Assembly: GCA_004558485.1 (NCBI GenBank)
Contig: SFCS01000002.1
Location: forward strand, 1 to 64,000
Source of the DNA: Ruminococcus sp.
Lineage (GTDB): Bacteria > Bacillota > Clostridia > Oscillospirales > Acutalibacteraceae
Reading direction: 5' to 3'
DNA length: 64,000 nt
The notes beneath the pieces were generated by a model, which did not search any database, was not told the DNA's origin, and saw only the letters and a program-made list of their open reading frames with translations. The translations under genes and the position numbers were made by a program. This document shows positions 51,041 through 59,251 of this stretch, in pieces. How positions within the stretch are numbered: the first letter of the stretch is position 1; every line of letters begins with the position of its first letter.

Positions 51041-51946
51041 ATGAAACTGGCAACAACCACAAGTGATTTTTCGTCTTATGCGATGGATGGATATGCGTCC
51101 GCAAACGCGATTGCCGATGCCGGATTTCGGTATATCGACTATTCCTTCCAGTATGATTATAACCGCAGGAGCGGTTTGCTGGCGGGTGACTGGCGACCCT
51201 ATGCAGATAAGCTTCTGAAGCTGGCAGACGAGCGGGAACTGCAATTTGTGCAAGCGCATTCGCCGCTGGGAAGCCCGCTGGTGAAAAACGGGCAGTATGA
51301 GAGCTTTATGCAGCTCACAAAGCAAAGCATCGAGGCGGCTGCCTATCTCGGCATCCCGAACATTGTTGTTCACTCGGGTTATGTAAAGGACATGAGCAAA
51401 GAGGAAACCTTTAAACAGAATGTGCTGTTCTATGAAGAACTGCTGCGCGTCGCGGAAAAGTACAACATAACCATCTTGACCGAAAATTTCAACAAGATGG
51501 TCTTCCCGGATTACTACTGGATAGATTCCGCAGAGGCAGAACTGGAACTGGTCGAGCGGGTCAACCACCCGCTTTTACAGGCGTGTTGGGATGTGGGGCA
51601 CGGCAATCTGCAGGAGCTTTCTCAACACGAGGCACTTAAGCTGTTGGACAGCCATGTGCGCGGTGTGCATATACAGGACAATTGCGGCAATGACGATACG
51701 CATTTTATGCCGTACCAGGGTACACTGAATATGGATTCGGTCATGCACGGACTTTTAGACATTCACTATGAGGGGTATTTCACCTTTGAGGCTGACAACA
51801 CCCCTCTTCCGGCACGCCAGAGGAGAAAGTTTGAGGAGGATACCCGTTGCCTGCAGCTGCCGGTAGAATTCAAAAAAAAGTATGAGCGTATTCTCTACGA
51901 GATCGGCCGGTATGTGTTGACACAGTATGACTGTTTTGAAGAATAA
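51041..51946 (+). CDS. Sugar phosphate isomerase/epimerase family protein
   Basis: A 301-residue TIM-barrel protein of the xylose isomerase-like superfamily. Visible features are FVQAHSPLGSPLV, IPNIVVHSGYV, ITILTENFNKM (metal-binding Glu), LQACWDVGHGNLQ, and VHIQDNCGNDDTHFMPYQGTLN. These give the usual Glu/Asp/His metal set. It may convert a sugar or inositol derivative. GGAGG precedes ATG 51041. A LacI-type regulator is encoded convergently next to it; the pairing suggests, but does not prove, a carbohydrate pathway. Confidence 0.88.
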   Translation: MKLATTTSDFSSYAMDGYASANAIADAGFRYIDYSFQYDYNRRSGLLAGDWRPYADKLLKLADERELQFVQAHSPLGSPLVKNGQYESFMQLTKQSIEAAAYLGIPNIVVHSGYVKDMSKEETFKQNVLFYEELLRVAEKYNITILTENFNKMVFPDYYWIDSAEAELELVERVNHPLLQACWDVGHGNLQELSQHEALKLLDSHVRGVHIQDNCGNDDTHFMPYQGTLNMDSVMHGLLDIHYEGYFTFEADNTPLPARQRRKFEEDTRCLQLPVEFKKKYERILYEIGRYVLTQYDCFEE

Positions 51947-51961
51947 TAGATAGAGCAAGAA

Positions 51962-51994
51962 GACACCCCCAAGAGACAAACTCTTGGGGGTGTC
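51962..51994. terminator. Bidirectional terminator between isomerase and lacI-type gene
   Basis: GACACCCCCAAGAG pairs perfectly with CTCTTGGGGGTGTC around ACAAA. The following T content is modest on the plus strand. Confidence 0.75.
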
Positions 51995-52025
51995 CGTTTG
52001 GTCTTCAAAAAGACAGATTGGCGAT

Positions 52026-53036
52026 TTACTTTGTGACGGTTGTTTTTCTTACCACCAGATCGGGTTCAAAGACATTTTGGATCGGACATTCCTTTTCTTC
52101 CAAAAGATCGATCATCATTTTTGCCGCATAAGCCCCCTGCTCCTTCAGATGGGTATTCACAGTCGTCAGCGGCGTTTGCAGAAATTCGACAATTTCAATG
52201 TCGTCATAGCCGGTCACCATCAGATCCTCCGGCACCCGCAATCCCAGGTCGGCGGCAGCCTTTACGACAGGAATGGCGGCATAGTCATACAGACAAAACA
52301 CACCGTCGGGCTTTTCCTCTTTCAAGAGGTCGCTGACGCGAGCATAGATCTCGTGAAAATCCTGATTGCAGTTGACAAGCAGCTTTTCGTCGTATGCAAT
52401 TTCATATTCTTGCAGCGCCTGCAGGTAACCGTCTACACGGTTGGAGCTCTGCAATTTCAAAACGGTCGGCGCTAAAAAAGCGACGCGCTTGCAGCCGTTT
52501 TCCAGCATGTTTTTCACGCCTTTGTAAGCACCGAGACGGCTGTCTGCCACACAGTAATGTATTTTATCAGAGCCTGTGCAGGTCGAACAGGCATAGACCA
52601 CTTTTTGCAGGTCGATCCCCTTTTTCAGGAGATATGCCGTAACCTCTTCCTCAAAGATAGGGGAGATGATAACACCGTCCACCTGACCGCCCAAGAGACT
52701 CGCAAAGCTTTCGAGTTCCTTGTCCTTGTCGTTGTTGGTGACCTCCAAGACCAGGTGGTATTCGGTTTGACCGATGTGGGATTCAACACCGTCCAGAATG
52801 TTGACGAACACCGGGTTGTGAATATCGGGAAGGACAACCTTGATCGTTTTGGATTTTCCGGTGATCAGGCTACGCCCGAAATAACTGGGGCGGTAGTCCA
52901 ATTCCGCAGCCTTTTTCTGAATTTTAATGGCAGTTTCCTTTTTCACGCGTTCGTCGTTGTTCAGCGCCAAAGAAACCGTTGCCGGTGAACAGCCGCTGGC
53001 TTTGGCAATGTCATAGATCGTTACACTTTTCTGCAT
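52026..53036 (-). CDS. LacI family transcriptional regulator
   Basis: A 336-residue repressor. Residues 1-50 are the LacI helix-turn-helix (TIYDIAKASGCSPATVSLALN), followed by the hinge and a sugar-binding domain of the periplasmic binding protein type (VVLPDIHNPVFVNILDGVE, ENGCKRVAFLAPTVL, TGYDDIEIVEFLQTPLTTVN). ATG 53036 follows AAGGAGAACGG. It is convergent with the isomerase-like gene and probably controls a sugar locus. A palindrome upstream could be its operator. Confidence 0.93.
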   Translation of the reverse strand: MQKSVTIYDIAKASGCSPATVSLALNNDERVKKETAIKIQKKAAELDYRPSYFGRSLITGKSKTIKVVLPDIHNPVFVNILDGVESHIGQTEYHLVLEVTNNDKDKELESFASLLGGQVDGVIISPIFEEEVTAYLLKKGIDLQKVVYACSTCTGSDKIHYCVADSRLGAYKGVKNMLENGCKRVAFLAPTVLKLQSSNRVDGYLQALQEYEIAYDEKLLVNCNQDFHEIYARVSDLLKEEKPDGVFCLYDYAAIPVVKAAADLGLRVPEDLMVTGYDDIEIVEFLQTPLTTVNTHLKEQGAYAAKMMIDLLEEKECPIQNVFEPDLVVRKTTVTK

Positions 53037-53110
53037 TCAACCGTTCTCCTTATACAACATTGTGCGAAATCAAAAGCGATTGAGAAATTAAATCGATTTT
53101 CATGCATACT

Positions 53111-53139
53111 ACTATACAATAATAGGATAATCCTGTCAA
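53111..53139 (-). promoter_or_regulatory. LacI-type gene promoter
   Basis: Minus-strand TTGACA (53134-53139), 17-base spacer, TATAGT (53111-53116). Confidence 0.85.
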
Positions 53140-53151
53140 TAGTTTTCCACA

Positions 53152-53167
53152 TATACGTTCCCGTATA
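53152..53167. promoter_or_regulatory. Candidate operator near the LacI-type gene
   Basis: TATACG-TTCC-CGTATA is a perfect 16-base palindrome 13 bases upstream of the -35. GGATAATCC (53124-53132) is a second small palindrome within the spacer region. Confidence 0.45.
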
Positions 53168-53342
53168 AATGAAAGCTGGAACACGCGAAAAGTATGGCGT
53201 AAGGGGCATGATGACAGCACCGTTAGATGCATAATACCCGATCCCCGGGAGGACGAACGGAGCAGAAGTTTTGTTCAGACCTACGGCGACAGCGGTCCCT
53301 CCGGCTATAAGGGAACAGAAATACAGAAAAGCAGCATCTTGC
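53168..53342 (-). other. Possible coding remnant upstream of the LacI-type gene
   Basis: A minus-strand frame of about 70 codons (reading AFLYFCSLIAGGTAVAVGLN ... and PGIGYYASNGAVIMPLTPYF) is open, with protein-like composition but no start or ribosome site. It ends inside the promoter of the regulator gene. I could not assign it. It may be a relic that came with the IS-like ends at 53343-53397. Confidence 0.25.
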
Positions 53343-53397
53343 ACTGCACCCCATTTGTTAGACAATGAGGTATCATGTCTAACAAATGGGGTGCAGT
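53343..53397. mobile_element. IS3/IS150-like paired terminal inverted repeats (interior lost)
   Basis: ACTGCACCCCATTTGTTAGA plus CA (22 bases) is followed by 11 bases and its exact complement. The word GCACCCCATTTGTTAGAC closely matches terminal repeats of the IS150 group as I remember them. No transposase lies between. It looks like a minimal derivative or a MITE-type element. Confidence 0.6.
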
Positions 53398-53427
53398 TCG
53401 ATCAAACGAGGTTTTGTTTTTTATTAC

Positions 53428-54486
53428 TTATCGGTTGGCTTTGAGCGCGGCAAAGGATTTGGTGTGCTTTCTGCGGATGGAGGAAATGACAACGCCCTCC
53501 TGATAGGTAAGGGCAGTGTTCTTCATCCGAATGGGCACCAGCATCAGCTTCATGTATTTTGAACGCGCTTTCATGAGCGGGAGCTGGGTGCGCACGGTCT
53601 TGCTCGTGATGATGCGGCGGATCTCGGCGTGCTTTTCCTTGCGGGATAGCTTACAGGCGGGATTGGCAACATTTTCGATGCAGCCGATCACGCGCTCAAT
53701 ATACCGTCTGGCGACAAACTCCATGCTTGCCTCGTCGTGTACATCCCAATAGTCATACAGCTCGACCATCCAGCGGTGCTCTTCCTCACGCTTTTCATAC
53801 ATATTCGCGTGATATTTCGCCGTTTCGCTCTCCGCGCGGGCGCGCATGAAGTGATAGTACTTTTTGGAGGAGACCGCCACCCGTTCGATGTCGCGGATCA
53901 CCGAGAGGTTGAACGGGAAATCGTCCCAGAAGGTGTTGGAAAACCGCAGATTGTTCTCGCGGAGATAGTCGCCGCTGTACAGCTTGTTCCACGGGGTATA
54001 GAGCAGGTTCGCGTCAAACAGTGCGTATGCCGCGCGGCGAAACGCCTCCTTGCTCTCATACAGCGCGTCGGGCTGCGTTTGCTCCTGGGTGTAATACGCG
54101 GTGTCACTGTAATAGGTGTCAATATAGTAGCCGGTGACGACAAGCTGCGCATCGGTCTTTTCCGCGAGCGCCACCATGTCCTCCAGCATCGTCGGCTCTG
54201 CCCAGTCGTCGGAGTCCATGAAGTAATAGTATTTGCCCTTGGCAATGTCCATCGCCGCATTGCGGGCGGAGGGGGCGCCGCCGTTATCCTTGTGGATAAC
54301 GGTGATACGCGGGTCTTTTGCGGCATATTCGTCACAAATGATGCCGCTGCGATCCTTCGTGCCGTCGTCGACGATGAGAAATTCAAAGTCCTTGAGCGTC
54401 TGCGCCTGGATACTCTCGATCGCTTTGCCGACAAACTTCTCCACGCCGTAGACCGGCATGATGACCGAAACCTTTACATCTGCCAT
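53428..54486 (-). CDS. Family 2 glycosyltransferase
   Basis: A 352-residue GT-A fold transferase. The nucleotide-binding start is VSVIMPVYGVEKFVGKAIESI, with IVDDGTKDRS and the DxD-like YYYFMDSDDWAEPTML. The last about 120 residues are helical and basic. It starts one base after the glf stop and AAAGGATGC precedes ATG 54486. With glf it probably adds a galactofuranose or another sugar to an envelope polymer. Acceptor and sugar are inferred only from context. Confidence 0.93.
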   Translation of the reverse strand: MADVKVSVIMPVYGVEKFVGKAIESIQAQTLKDFEFLIVDDGTKDRSGIICDEYAAKDPRITVIHKDNGGAPSARNAAMDIAKGKYYYFMDSDDWAEPTMLEDMVALAEKTDAQLVVTGYYIDTYYSDTAYYTQEQTQPDALYESKEAFRRAAYALFDANLLYTPWNKLYSGDYLRENNLRFSNTFWDDFPFNLSVIRDIERVAVSSKKYYHFMRARAESETAKYHANMYEKREEEHRWMVELYDYWDVHDEASMEFVARRYIERVIGCIENVANPACKLSRKEKHAEIRRIITSKTVRTQLPLMKARSKYMKLMLVPIRMKNTALTYQEGVVISSIRRKHTKSFAALKANR

Positions 54487-54487
54487 A

Positions 54488-55594
54488 TTATGCATCCTTT
54501 CCGAACACTTCGTCGGTCTTGGCAAGCGCCGAAGCGATCACCTTGTCCATGTCATAATAGCGGTATTCGGCGAGTCTGCCGCCGAAAATGATGTCTTCCT
54601 TTTCCGCAAGTGCCGCATAGCGGGCATAGAGCGCCTGGTTTTTCTCGTCGTTGACGGGATAATACGGCTCGTCGCCCTCCTGCCAGGTGCGCGGATATTC
54701 CTTGGTGATGACCGTCTGCGGCTGATTGCCGAACACAAAGTGCTTGTGTTCGATAACACGGGTATACGGGGTCTCACGGTCGGTGTAGTTGACAACGGCA
54801 ACGCCCTGGTAGTTCTCCTCGTCAAGGAGCGTCGTTTCAAACCGCAGGCTGCGGTATTCCAGTTTGCCGAAGCAGTAGTCATAGTAAGCGTCGATGGTGC
54901 CGGTATACACGATGTGCTCGGCAAGCGCCGTCAGCTCCTCGCGGTTTGCGAGGAAATCGGTCGACAGGCGCACATCGGCGCCCTCGAGCAGCTTGTCGAT
55001 CCATGCGTCATAGCCTGCCTCGGGAATGCCCTGATAGCGGTCGTTGAAATAGTTGTTGTCATAGGTCAGACGCACCGGAAGCCGCTTAATGATGAAAGTG
55101 GGCAGGGCGGTGCAGTCGCGTCCCCACTGCTTTTCGGTGTAGCCCTTAATGAGCTTTTCATAGATGTCCCTGCCGACGAGGCTGATCGCCTGTTCCTCCA
55201 GGTTTTTCGGCGTGTCGGTGATCTCCGCGCGCTGCTCGTTGATCTTCGCCAGCGCCTCGGCAGGGGTGGCAACGCCCCACATCTTGTTGAAGGTGTTCAT
55301 GTTGAAGGGCAAGTTGTAGATCTCGCCGTGGAAGTTGGCGACGGGGGAGTTGGTGTAGCGATTGCACTCCGACAGGGCGTTGACATAGTCCCACACCCGC
55401 CTGTCATTGGTATGAAAAATGTGCGCGCCGTAGCGATGCACCAAAATGCCTGCCTGTTCCTCACAGTGAATATTGCCGCCGGTGTGATCGCGTTTTTCGA
55501 CGACCAGACACCGCTTGCCGTGCCGCATGGCCTCATGCGCAAAGACTGCGCCGTAAAGTCCGCTGCCGACGATCAGATAATCATATTGTTTCAT
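54488..55594 (-). CDS. glf: UDP-galactopyranose mutase
   Basis: A 368-residue flavoenzyme converting UDP-galactopyranose to UDP-galactofuranose. It begins YDYLIVGSGLYGAVFAHEA with the FAD-binding motif, then HIFHTNDRRVWDYVN, GYTEKQWGRDCTALP, and VRLTYDNNYFNDRYQGIPEAGY, which are signatures of the family. ATG 55594 follows AAAGGATGC. It has its own consensus promoter and is cotranscribed with the GT2 gene. UDP-galactose could come from galE at 61916. Confidence 0.97.
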   Translation of the reverse strand: MKQYDYLIVGSGLYGAVFAHEAMRHGKRCLVVEKRDHTGGNIHCEEQAGILVHRYGAHIFHTNDRRVWDYVNALSECNRYTNSPVANFHGEIYNLPFNMNTFNKMWGVATPAEALAKINEQRAEITDTPKNLEEQAISLVGRDIYEKLIKGYTEKQWGRDCTALPTFIIKRLPVRLTYDNNYFNDRYQGIPEAGYDAWIDKLLEGADVRLSTDFLANREELTALAEHIVYTGTIDAYYDYCFGKLEYRSLRFETTLLDEENYQGVAVVNYTDRETPYTRVIEHKHFVFGNQPQTVITKEYPRTWQEGDEPYYPVNDEKNQALYARYAALAEKEDIIFGGRLAEYRYYDMDKVIASALAKTDEVFGKDA

Positions 55595-55642
55595 AAAGCA
55601 TCCTTTCCACATCCATATATATTGTGGTTAAACGGCAGAACG

Positions 55643-55671
55643 AGTATACATTATTTTCCGCTTTTTGTCAA
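55643..55671 (-). promoter_or_regulatory. glf promoter
   Basis: Minus-strand TTGACA (55666-55671), 17-base spacer, TATACT (55643-55648). Confidence 0.88.
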
Positions 55672-55679
55672 ATGAATTG

Positions 55680-57185
55680 CTATTTCGCCGCGGCTTTCTG
55701 TGAGTGGTCGGCGGTCGGCGTGTTGCTGCCGGTTGTGGCGGTCGGTGTGCCGCCGGCGGCAGTGCCGGTTGCAGTCGTCGGCGCGGTGGTGCCGGTCGCT
55801 GCGGGATCGGTGGCAGTGACGGTCGTGGTGGCCGTCGTGGTGCGCTCCGTTGTCTGCGTTGTGCGGAGGAAACGGAGACTCTTTGTGGGAATATACACGG
55901 TCACGCCGTTGCAGTCAAGCCGCGACCAACCGTTTTGCGTATCGATGCCGGTGCGCACCATGCGTTTTCCCGCCTTCACGGATGTCCATTTGTTCGGGCG
56001 ATCCGTATAGGGGGAAATGCGCGCATTGACACCTGCGATCGCCTCCACCTCTTCACAAACGGGGTTGAAGGAGAAGCCGGGGAAGGCCTTTTCAAAGTCC
56101 TCGGGGTCGACCTTTGACAGATACGGCGTGGACACGCGGGAAAGATCGGTATAGGCGATGTTCAGATCGACATCCTTTTCGATGCCGTCCACCCTGCCGT
56201 CGCTGGCGCATTGCCACATGACATGCGCGCCGTTATAGCGCTTTTGACTCAAAAGGTTGACATATTGTGCGAGCCACACGCGATAAGCGGAAAGCCGCCC
56301 CATTTCCCATTTGTCCCACAGCGCGTTGCGGCTGGCGTACAGTATGGGAATATAGCCCGCGTCGGCGATCGTGTCCATATAGGCGATTGCGTGATCCGTC
56401 ATGGCGGTCGCCGTGAGATCTTTGGCGCGATCCTGTCCGAGGATCTCAAAATCATAGGCGACGGGATAGCTGATCTTGTCTTTATACGGCTTCAGCACCT
56501 CGATGACAAACGCTGCCTCCTCCAACACCTCCGTTTCATTTACGGCGGCGGAGAAGAAATAGATGCCCACCTTCACGCCGGCATCCAGCGCTCCTTCGAT
56601 GTTCTTCTTGAAATTGGCATCCTCATAGACCTTGCCGCCGACCGTTGTACGGTAGCCGCAGCGGATCATGGCAAACTCGATGCCTGCCGCCTTGACCTTT
56701 TTCCAGTCGATTTTCTCCTGGTGACGGGAAACATCCATGCCGATGATGTATTTGTTCCCCTCGAAGCTTTCCCGCACATATTGCAGCGTGACGCCGTTTT
56801 TTATATCCGGCGTGGCGGCGGGCTTTGTCACGGAGGCGTCCGGCGTTTTCACCGTGTCGTCCTTCACATTGTCCGGCTCGACCACGATGGGCGGCGGCGC
56901 AACGGTGCGACGGGTGGTAGTCCTGACCGTCGTTTTGCGCGTGGTCTTGGTGGTGAGAGCCGTGGTGACAGGCGCGATTATCAGCTCTGTAGTCGTCACG
57001 GCAGCCGTGGTCGCGTCGGTCTGTTCGGCAGTCTGTGTGGTGGTCACTGCCGCCTGTGCCGCACGCGCACGCCGCCGCGATACCGAAATGACCGTGACGA
57101 CGGATGCTGCACCGATTGCCACAGCGGCAAAGACCGCGGTGATCGCCACCTTATAGCGGCATATCCATTCCCAAAGCGTATGCAT
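55680..57185 (-). CDS. GH25 muramidase with membrane anchor and SH3-like domain
   Basis: A 501-residue cell-wall hydrolase. One N-terminal transmembrane helix (about residues 13-36) anchors it outside. A T-rich linker (about 45-115) precedes the GH25 barrel (about 150-350), with IIGMDVSRHQEKIDWKKV and the catalytic acids in YPVAYDFEILG. An SH3-like domain follows (about 385-440), and a T/A-rich tail (about 445-501) ends the protein. The start ATG 57185 follows GGAGGGG. It would cleave the N-acetylmuramic acid link in peptidoglycan, at the surface of the same cell. Confidence 0.92.
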   Translation of the reverse strand: MHTLWEWICRYKVAITAVFAAVAIGAASVVTVISVSRRRARAAQAAVTTTQTAEQTDATTAAVTTTELIIAPVTTALTTKTTRKTTVRTTTRRTVAPPPIVVEPDNVKDDTVKTPDASVTKPAATPDIKNGVTLQYVRESFEGNKYIIGMDVSRHQEKIDWKKVKAAGIEFAMIRCGYRTTVGGKVYEDANFKKNIEGALDAGVKVGIYFFSAAVNETEVLEEAAFVIEVLKPYKDKISYPVAYDFEILGQDRAKDLTATAMTDHAIAYMDTIADAGYIPILYASRNALWDKWEMGRLSAYRVWLAQYVNLLSQKRYNGAHVMWQCASDGRVDGIEKDVDLNIAYTDLSRVSTPYLSKVDPEDFEKAFPGFSFNPVCEEVEAIAGVNARISPYTDRPNKWTSVKAGKRMVRTGIDTQNGWSRLDCNGVTVYIPTKSLRFLRTTQTTERTTTATTTVTATDPAATGTTAPTTATGTAAGGTPTATTGSNTPTADHSQKAAAK

Positions 57186-57229
57186 TTTCCCCTCCATATT
57201 GTTTCGTATAAATTATGGCAGATACATGT

Positions 57230-57258
57230 AGTATAGCACAGCTCTCATTTCGGCGCAA
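57230..57258 (-). promoter_or_regulatory. GH25 gene promoter
   Basis: Minus-strand TTGCGC (57253-57258), 17-base spacer, TATACT (57230-57235) with TGC before it. Confidence 0.75.
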
Positions 57259-57366
57259 CAGGGAAAGTGCCGAGCGGTGTCCGATTTTGCAAAAATCACG
57301 GAAAAACCCCTTGTGCGACGGCGTTTTTCAACGGCATTTGCCGCGCAAAAATATTTTTTTGAATTT

Positions 57367-57397
57367 TTTTGGTAAACTATTGCAAAATTTACCAAAA
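57367..57397 (+). promoter_or_regulatory. Inverted repeat overlapping the spo0A promoter
   Basis: TTTTGGTAAA, 11 bases, TTTACCAAAA. The two arms are 21 bases apart, about two helical turns, and the -35 sits between them. A third GGTAA is at 57401-57405. Likely an operator; the regulator is unknown. Confidence 0.5.
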
Positions 57398-57408
57398 TAT
57401 GGTAATAT
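57380..57408 (+). promoter_or_regulatory. spo0A promoter
   Basis: TTGCAA (57380-57385), 17-base spacer, TAATAT (57403-57408). Confidence 0.75.
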
Positions 57409-57445
57409 GATGTTGCCGGCAAAAAGAAAAAGGAGTCTTTGAGTG

Positions 57446-58222
57446 ATGGAAAAGCAAATCAAGGTATTATTGGTGGACAACAGCGAACATTTTGGCGCAC
57501 CTTGTGCGCAAACCATGCAGGATTGCGGCCTTTGTGTCGAAACGATAGAGAAGGACGGCAAGAAGGCGGTGGATGCGATCTGTACGCTGCATCCCGATGT
57601 CGTTCTGATGGATTTCTTCCTCCCGAGACTGGATGCCATCGGGGTCATCAAGAGCATCTATACACGCTCTCTCACGCGCATCCCGCAGTTCATGGTGATG
57701 TCCGGATTTGACAATCCCAACATGGAGCGCGAGGCCATTCTCGGCGGCGCGGACTATTTCGTTCTGCGTCCGTTTGACGCGGCGCAGATGGCGAACCGCA
57801 TCTTTGCCCTGTGCGGCAAGCAGCAGCGTCCCACCGTGCCCGAGGTGCGGTATACGGTGGCAGACAACGGCAGCCTGGAAATGCGGGTGACCGAGATCAT
57901 TCATCAGATCGGCGTTCCCGCGCACATCAAGGGCTATCAGTATCTGCGCGATGCGATCCTCATGGCGATCGAGGATGAGGACATCATCAATGCCGTCACC
58001 AAGCGGCTGTATCCCGCCGTTGCCAAAAAGCACGCCACCACTTCGTCCCGTGTCGAGCGGGCGATCCGTCATGCCATTGAGGTCGCGTGGGACAGGGGTG
58101 ATGTGGATACGCTCAACGCCTATTTCGGCTATACGGTCAACACCGGTCGCGGCAAGCCGACCAACAGCGAATTTATCGCCATGATCGCCGACAAATTCCG
58201 CTTGCAACTGAAAATATCATAA
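57446..58222 (+). CDS. spo0A: Stage 0 sporulation protein A (Spo0A), atypical receiver
   Basis: A 258-residue response regulator. The C-terminal DNA-binding domain (about 140-255) is strongly conserved: GVPAHIKGYQYLRDAI, TTSSRVERAIRHAIEVAW, KPTNSEFIAMIADK. The receiver keeps the phosphorylation aspartate Asp56 (VVLMDFFLPRLDA). It differs from Bacillus at three active-site places: the acidic pair is Asp11-Asn12, the threonine is Ser86 and the lysine is Arg108 (YFVLRPFD). ATG 57446 follows AAAAGGAG. It is not next to spoIVB, as it is in Bacillus. It may control sporulation or, if spores are not formed, general stationary-phase genes. Confidence 0.95.
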   Translation: MEKQIKVLLVDNSEHFGAPCAQTMQDCGLCVETIEKDGKKAVDAICTLHPDVVLMDFFLPRLDAIGVIKSIYTRSLTRIPQFMVMSGFDNPNMEREAILGGADYFVLRPFDAAQMANRIFALCGKQQRPTVPEVRYTVADNGSLEMRVTEIIHQIGVPAHIKGYQYLRDAILMAIEDEDIINAVTKRLYPAVAKKHATTSSRVERAIRHAIEVAWDRGDVDTLNAYFGYTVNTGRGKPTNSEFIAMIADKFRLQLKIS

Positions 58223-58226
58223 GAAA

Positions 58227-58267
58227 GGGAGCGCTGCGGCCATTCTGCCGCGGCGCTCCCTTTTTTT
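58227..58267 (+). terminator. spo0A terminator
   Basis: GGGAGCGC and GCGGC pair with GCCGC and GCGCTCCC with one mismatch, then seven T residues. Confidence 0.9.
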
Positions 58268-58274
58268 GCACAGA

Positions 58275-58763
58275 TCATTTGGTTTCGGACTCTTCGTACA
58301 TCAGCTTCTGCGCCGGCGCACGCACTGCCTGCCGCGCCTGACGGATTTCCACCAGCTGCTGCGCCAGAGTGTCCTCGGTCTTTTTCAGCAGCTCCTCGGT
58401 GAAGTCCTGCGCGCTCTTGCGCATTTCCTTGGTGCGCTTTTGCGTTTTCGTCAGCATTTCGTTGGCTTTTTGCTGCGCCTGCAGCACGATCTCCTCGCGG
58501 GAGACCATGGAACGCTGCCGTTCCTCGGCGGTGCGGATGATGCTTTCCGCCTCCTTGCGCGCGGTGGCAACGATGTCGGTGCGGTCGCTCACGATAGCTT
58601 TTGCCTGCCGGATTTCGGAGGGCAGATTGGCGCGGATGTCGTCGAGAATATCCCGCAGCTGATCCGCCTCGATGAGACATTTGCCGCCGGACAGCGGCAT
58701 GTTCCAGGCACGGTCGATCATATCATCGATCTTTTCCAGCAATTCTTCAACGCTTACAGACAT
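58275..58763 (-). CDS. Coiled-coil protein linked to coaD
   Basis: A 162-residue, almost fully helical, charged protein (VATARKEAESIIRTAEERQR, QQKANEMLTKTQKRTKEMRK). It resembles the conserved ATP synthase-like/DivIVA-like proteins found after coaD in many Clostridia. No membrane segment. AAAGGATGATC precedes ATG 58763, and the start overlaps the last ten bases of coaD, so it is translationally coupled. Role unknown; a structural or division-related role is only a guess. Confidence 0.8.
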   Translation of the reverse strand: MSVSVEELLEKIDDMIDRAWNMPLSGGKCLIEADQLRDILDDIRANLPSEIRQAKAIVSDRTDIVATARKEAESIIRTAEERQRSMVSREEIVLQAQQKANEMLTKTQKRTKEMRKSAQDFTEELLKKTEDTLAQQLVEIRQARQAVRAPAQKLMYEESETK

Positions 58764-59251
58764 TGCAGATCATCCTTTCTGATTCGTTTTATGATGTCCG
58801 GCGCAATGCATGCCGGGACAAAATCGGAAATATCGCCGCCGAAGGCAGCCACCTGCCGCACAAGACTGGAGGACAGGTACATATACTGCGCGCTGGTGGT
58901 GAGAAACACCGTTTCCGCCTGCTCGCACAGCTTGCGGTTCGTAAGCGCCATCTGAAATTCATACTCGAAATCCGACATGGCGCGCAGACCCTTGACGATG
59001 GCGGTAGCATTGTGCTCCCGCACATAGTCGGCAAGCAGCCCGCCGAACTGCTCCACCTCCACATTCGGAATGTCGGCGACGCAGCGGCGGATCAGCGCCA
59101 CGCGCTCCGCCTGCGTAAACACCGGCGTTTTCGAGGTGTTGGTCATGACAGCGACGATGACCTTGTCAAAAAGCCGTGACGCCCGCCGTATAATATCCAG
59201 ATGCCCGTTGGTGACAGGATCAAAGCTGCCGGGACAAATTGCGATCTTCAT
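58754..59251 (-). CDS. coaD: Phosphopantetheine adenylyltransferase
   Basis: A 165-residue enzyme that makes dephospho-CoA from 4'-phosphopantetheine and ATP. Nucleotidyl transferase motifs are CPGSFDPVTNGHLDIIRRAS (with His17), LRAMSDFEYEFQMALTNR and SAQYMYLSSSLVRQVAAFGG. GGAGG precedes ATG 59251. The start overlaps the rsmD stop (ATGA). Confidence 0.98.
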   Translation of the reverse strand: MKIAICPGSFDPVTNGHLDIIRRASRLFDKVIVAVMTNTSKTPVFTQAERVALIRRCVADIPNVEVEQFGGLLADYVREHNATAIVKGLRAMSDFEYEFQMALTNRKLCEQAETVFLTTSAQYMYLSSSLVRQVAAFGGDISDFVPACIAPDIIKRIRKDDLQCL

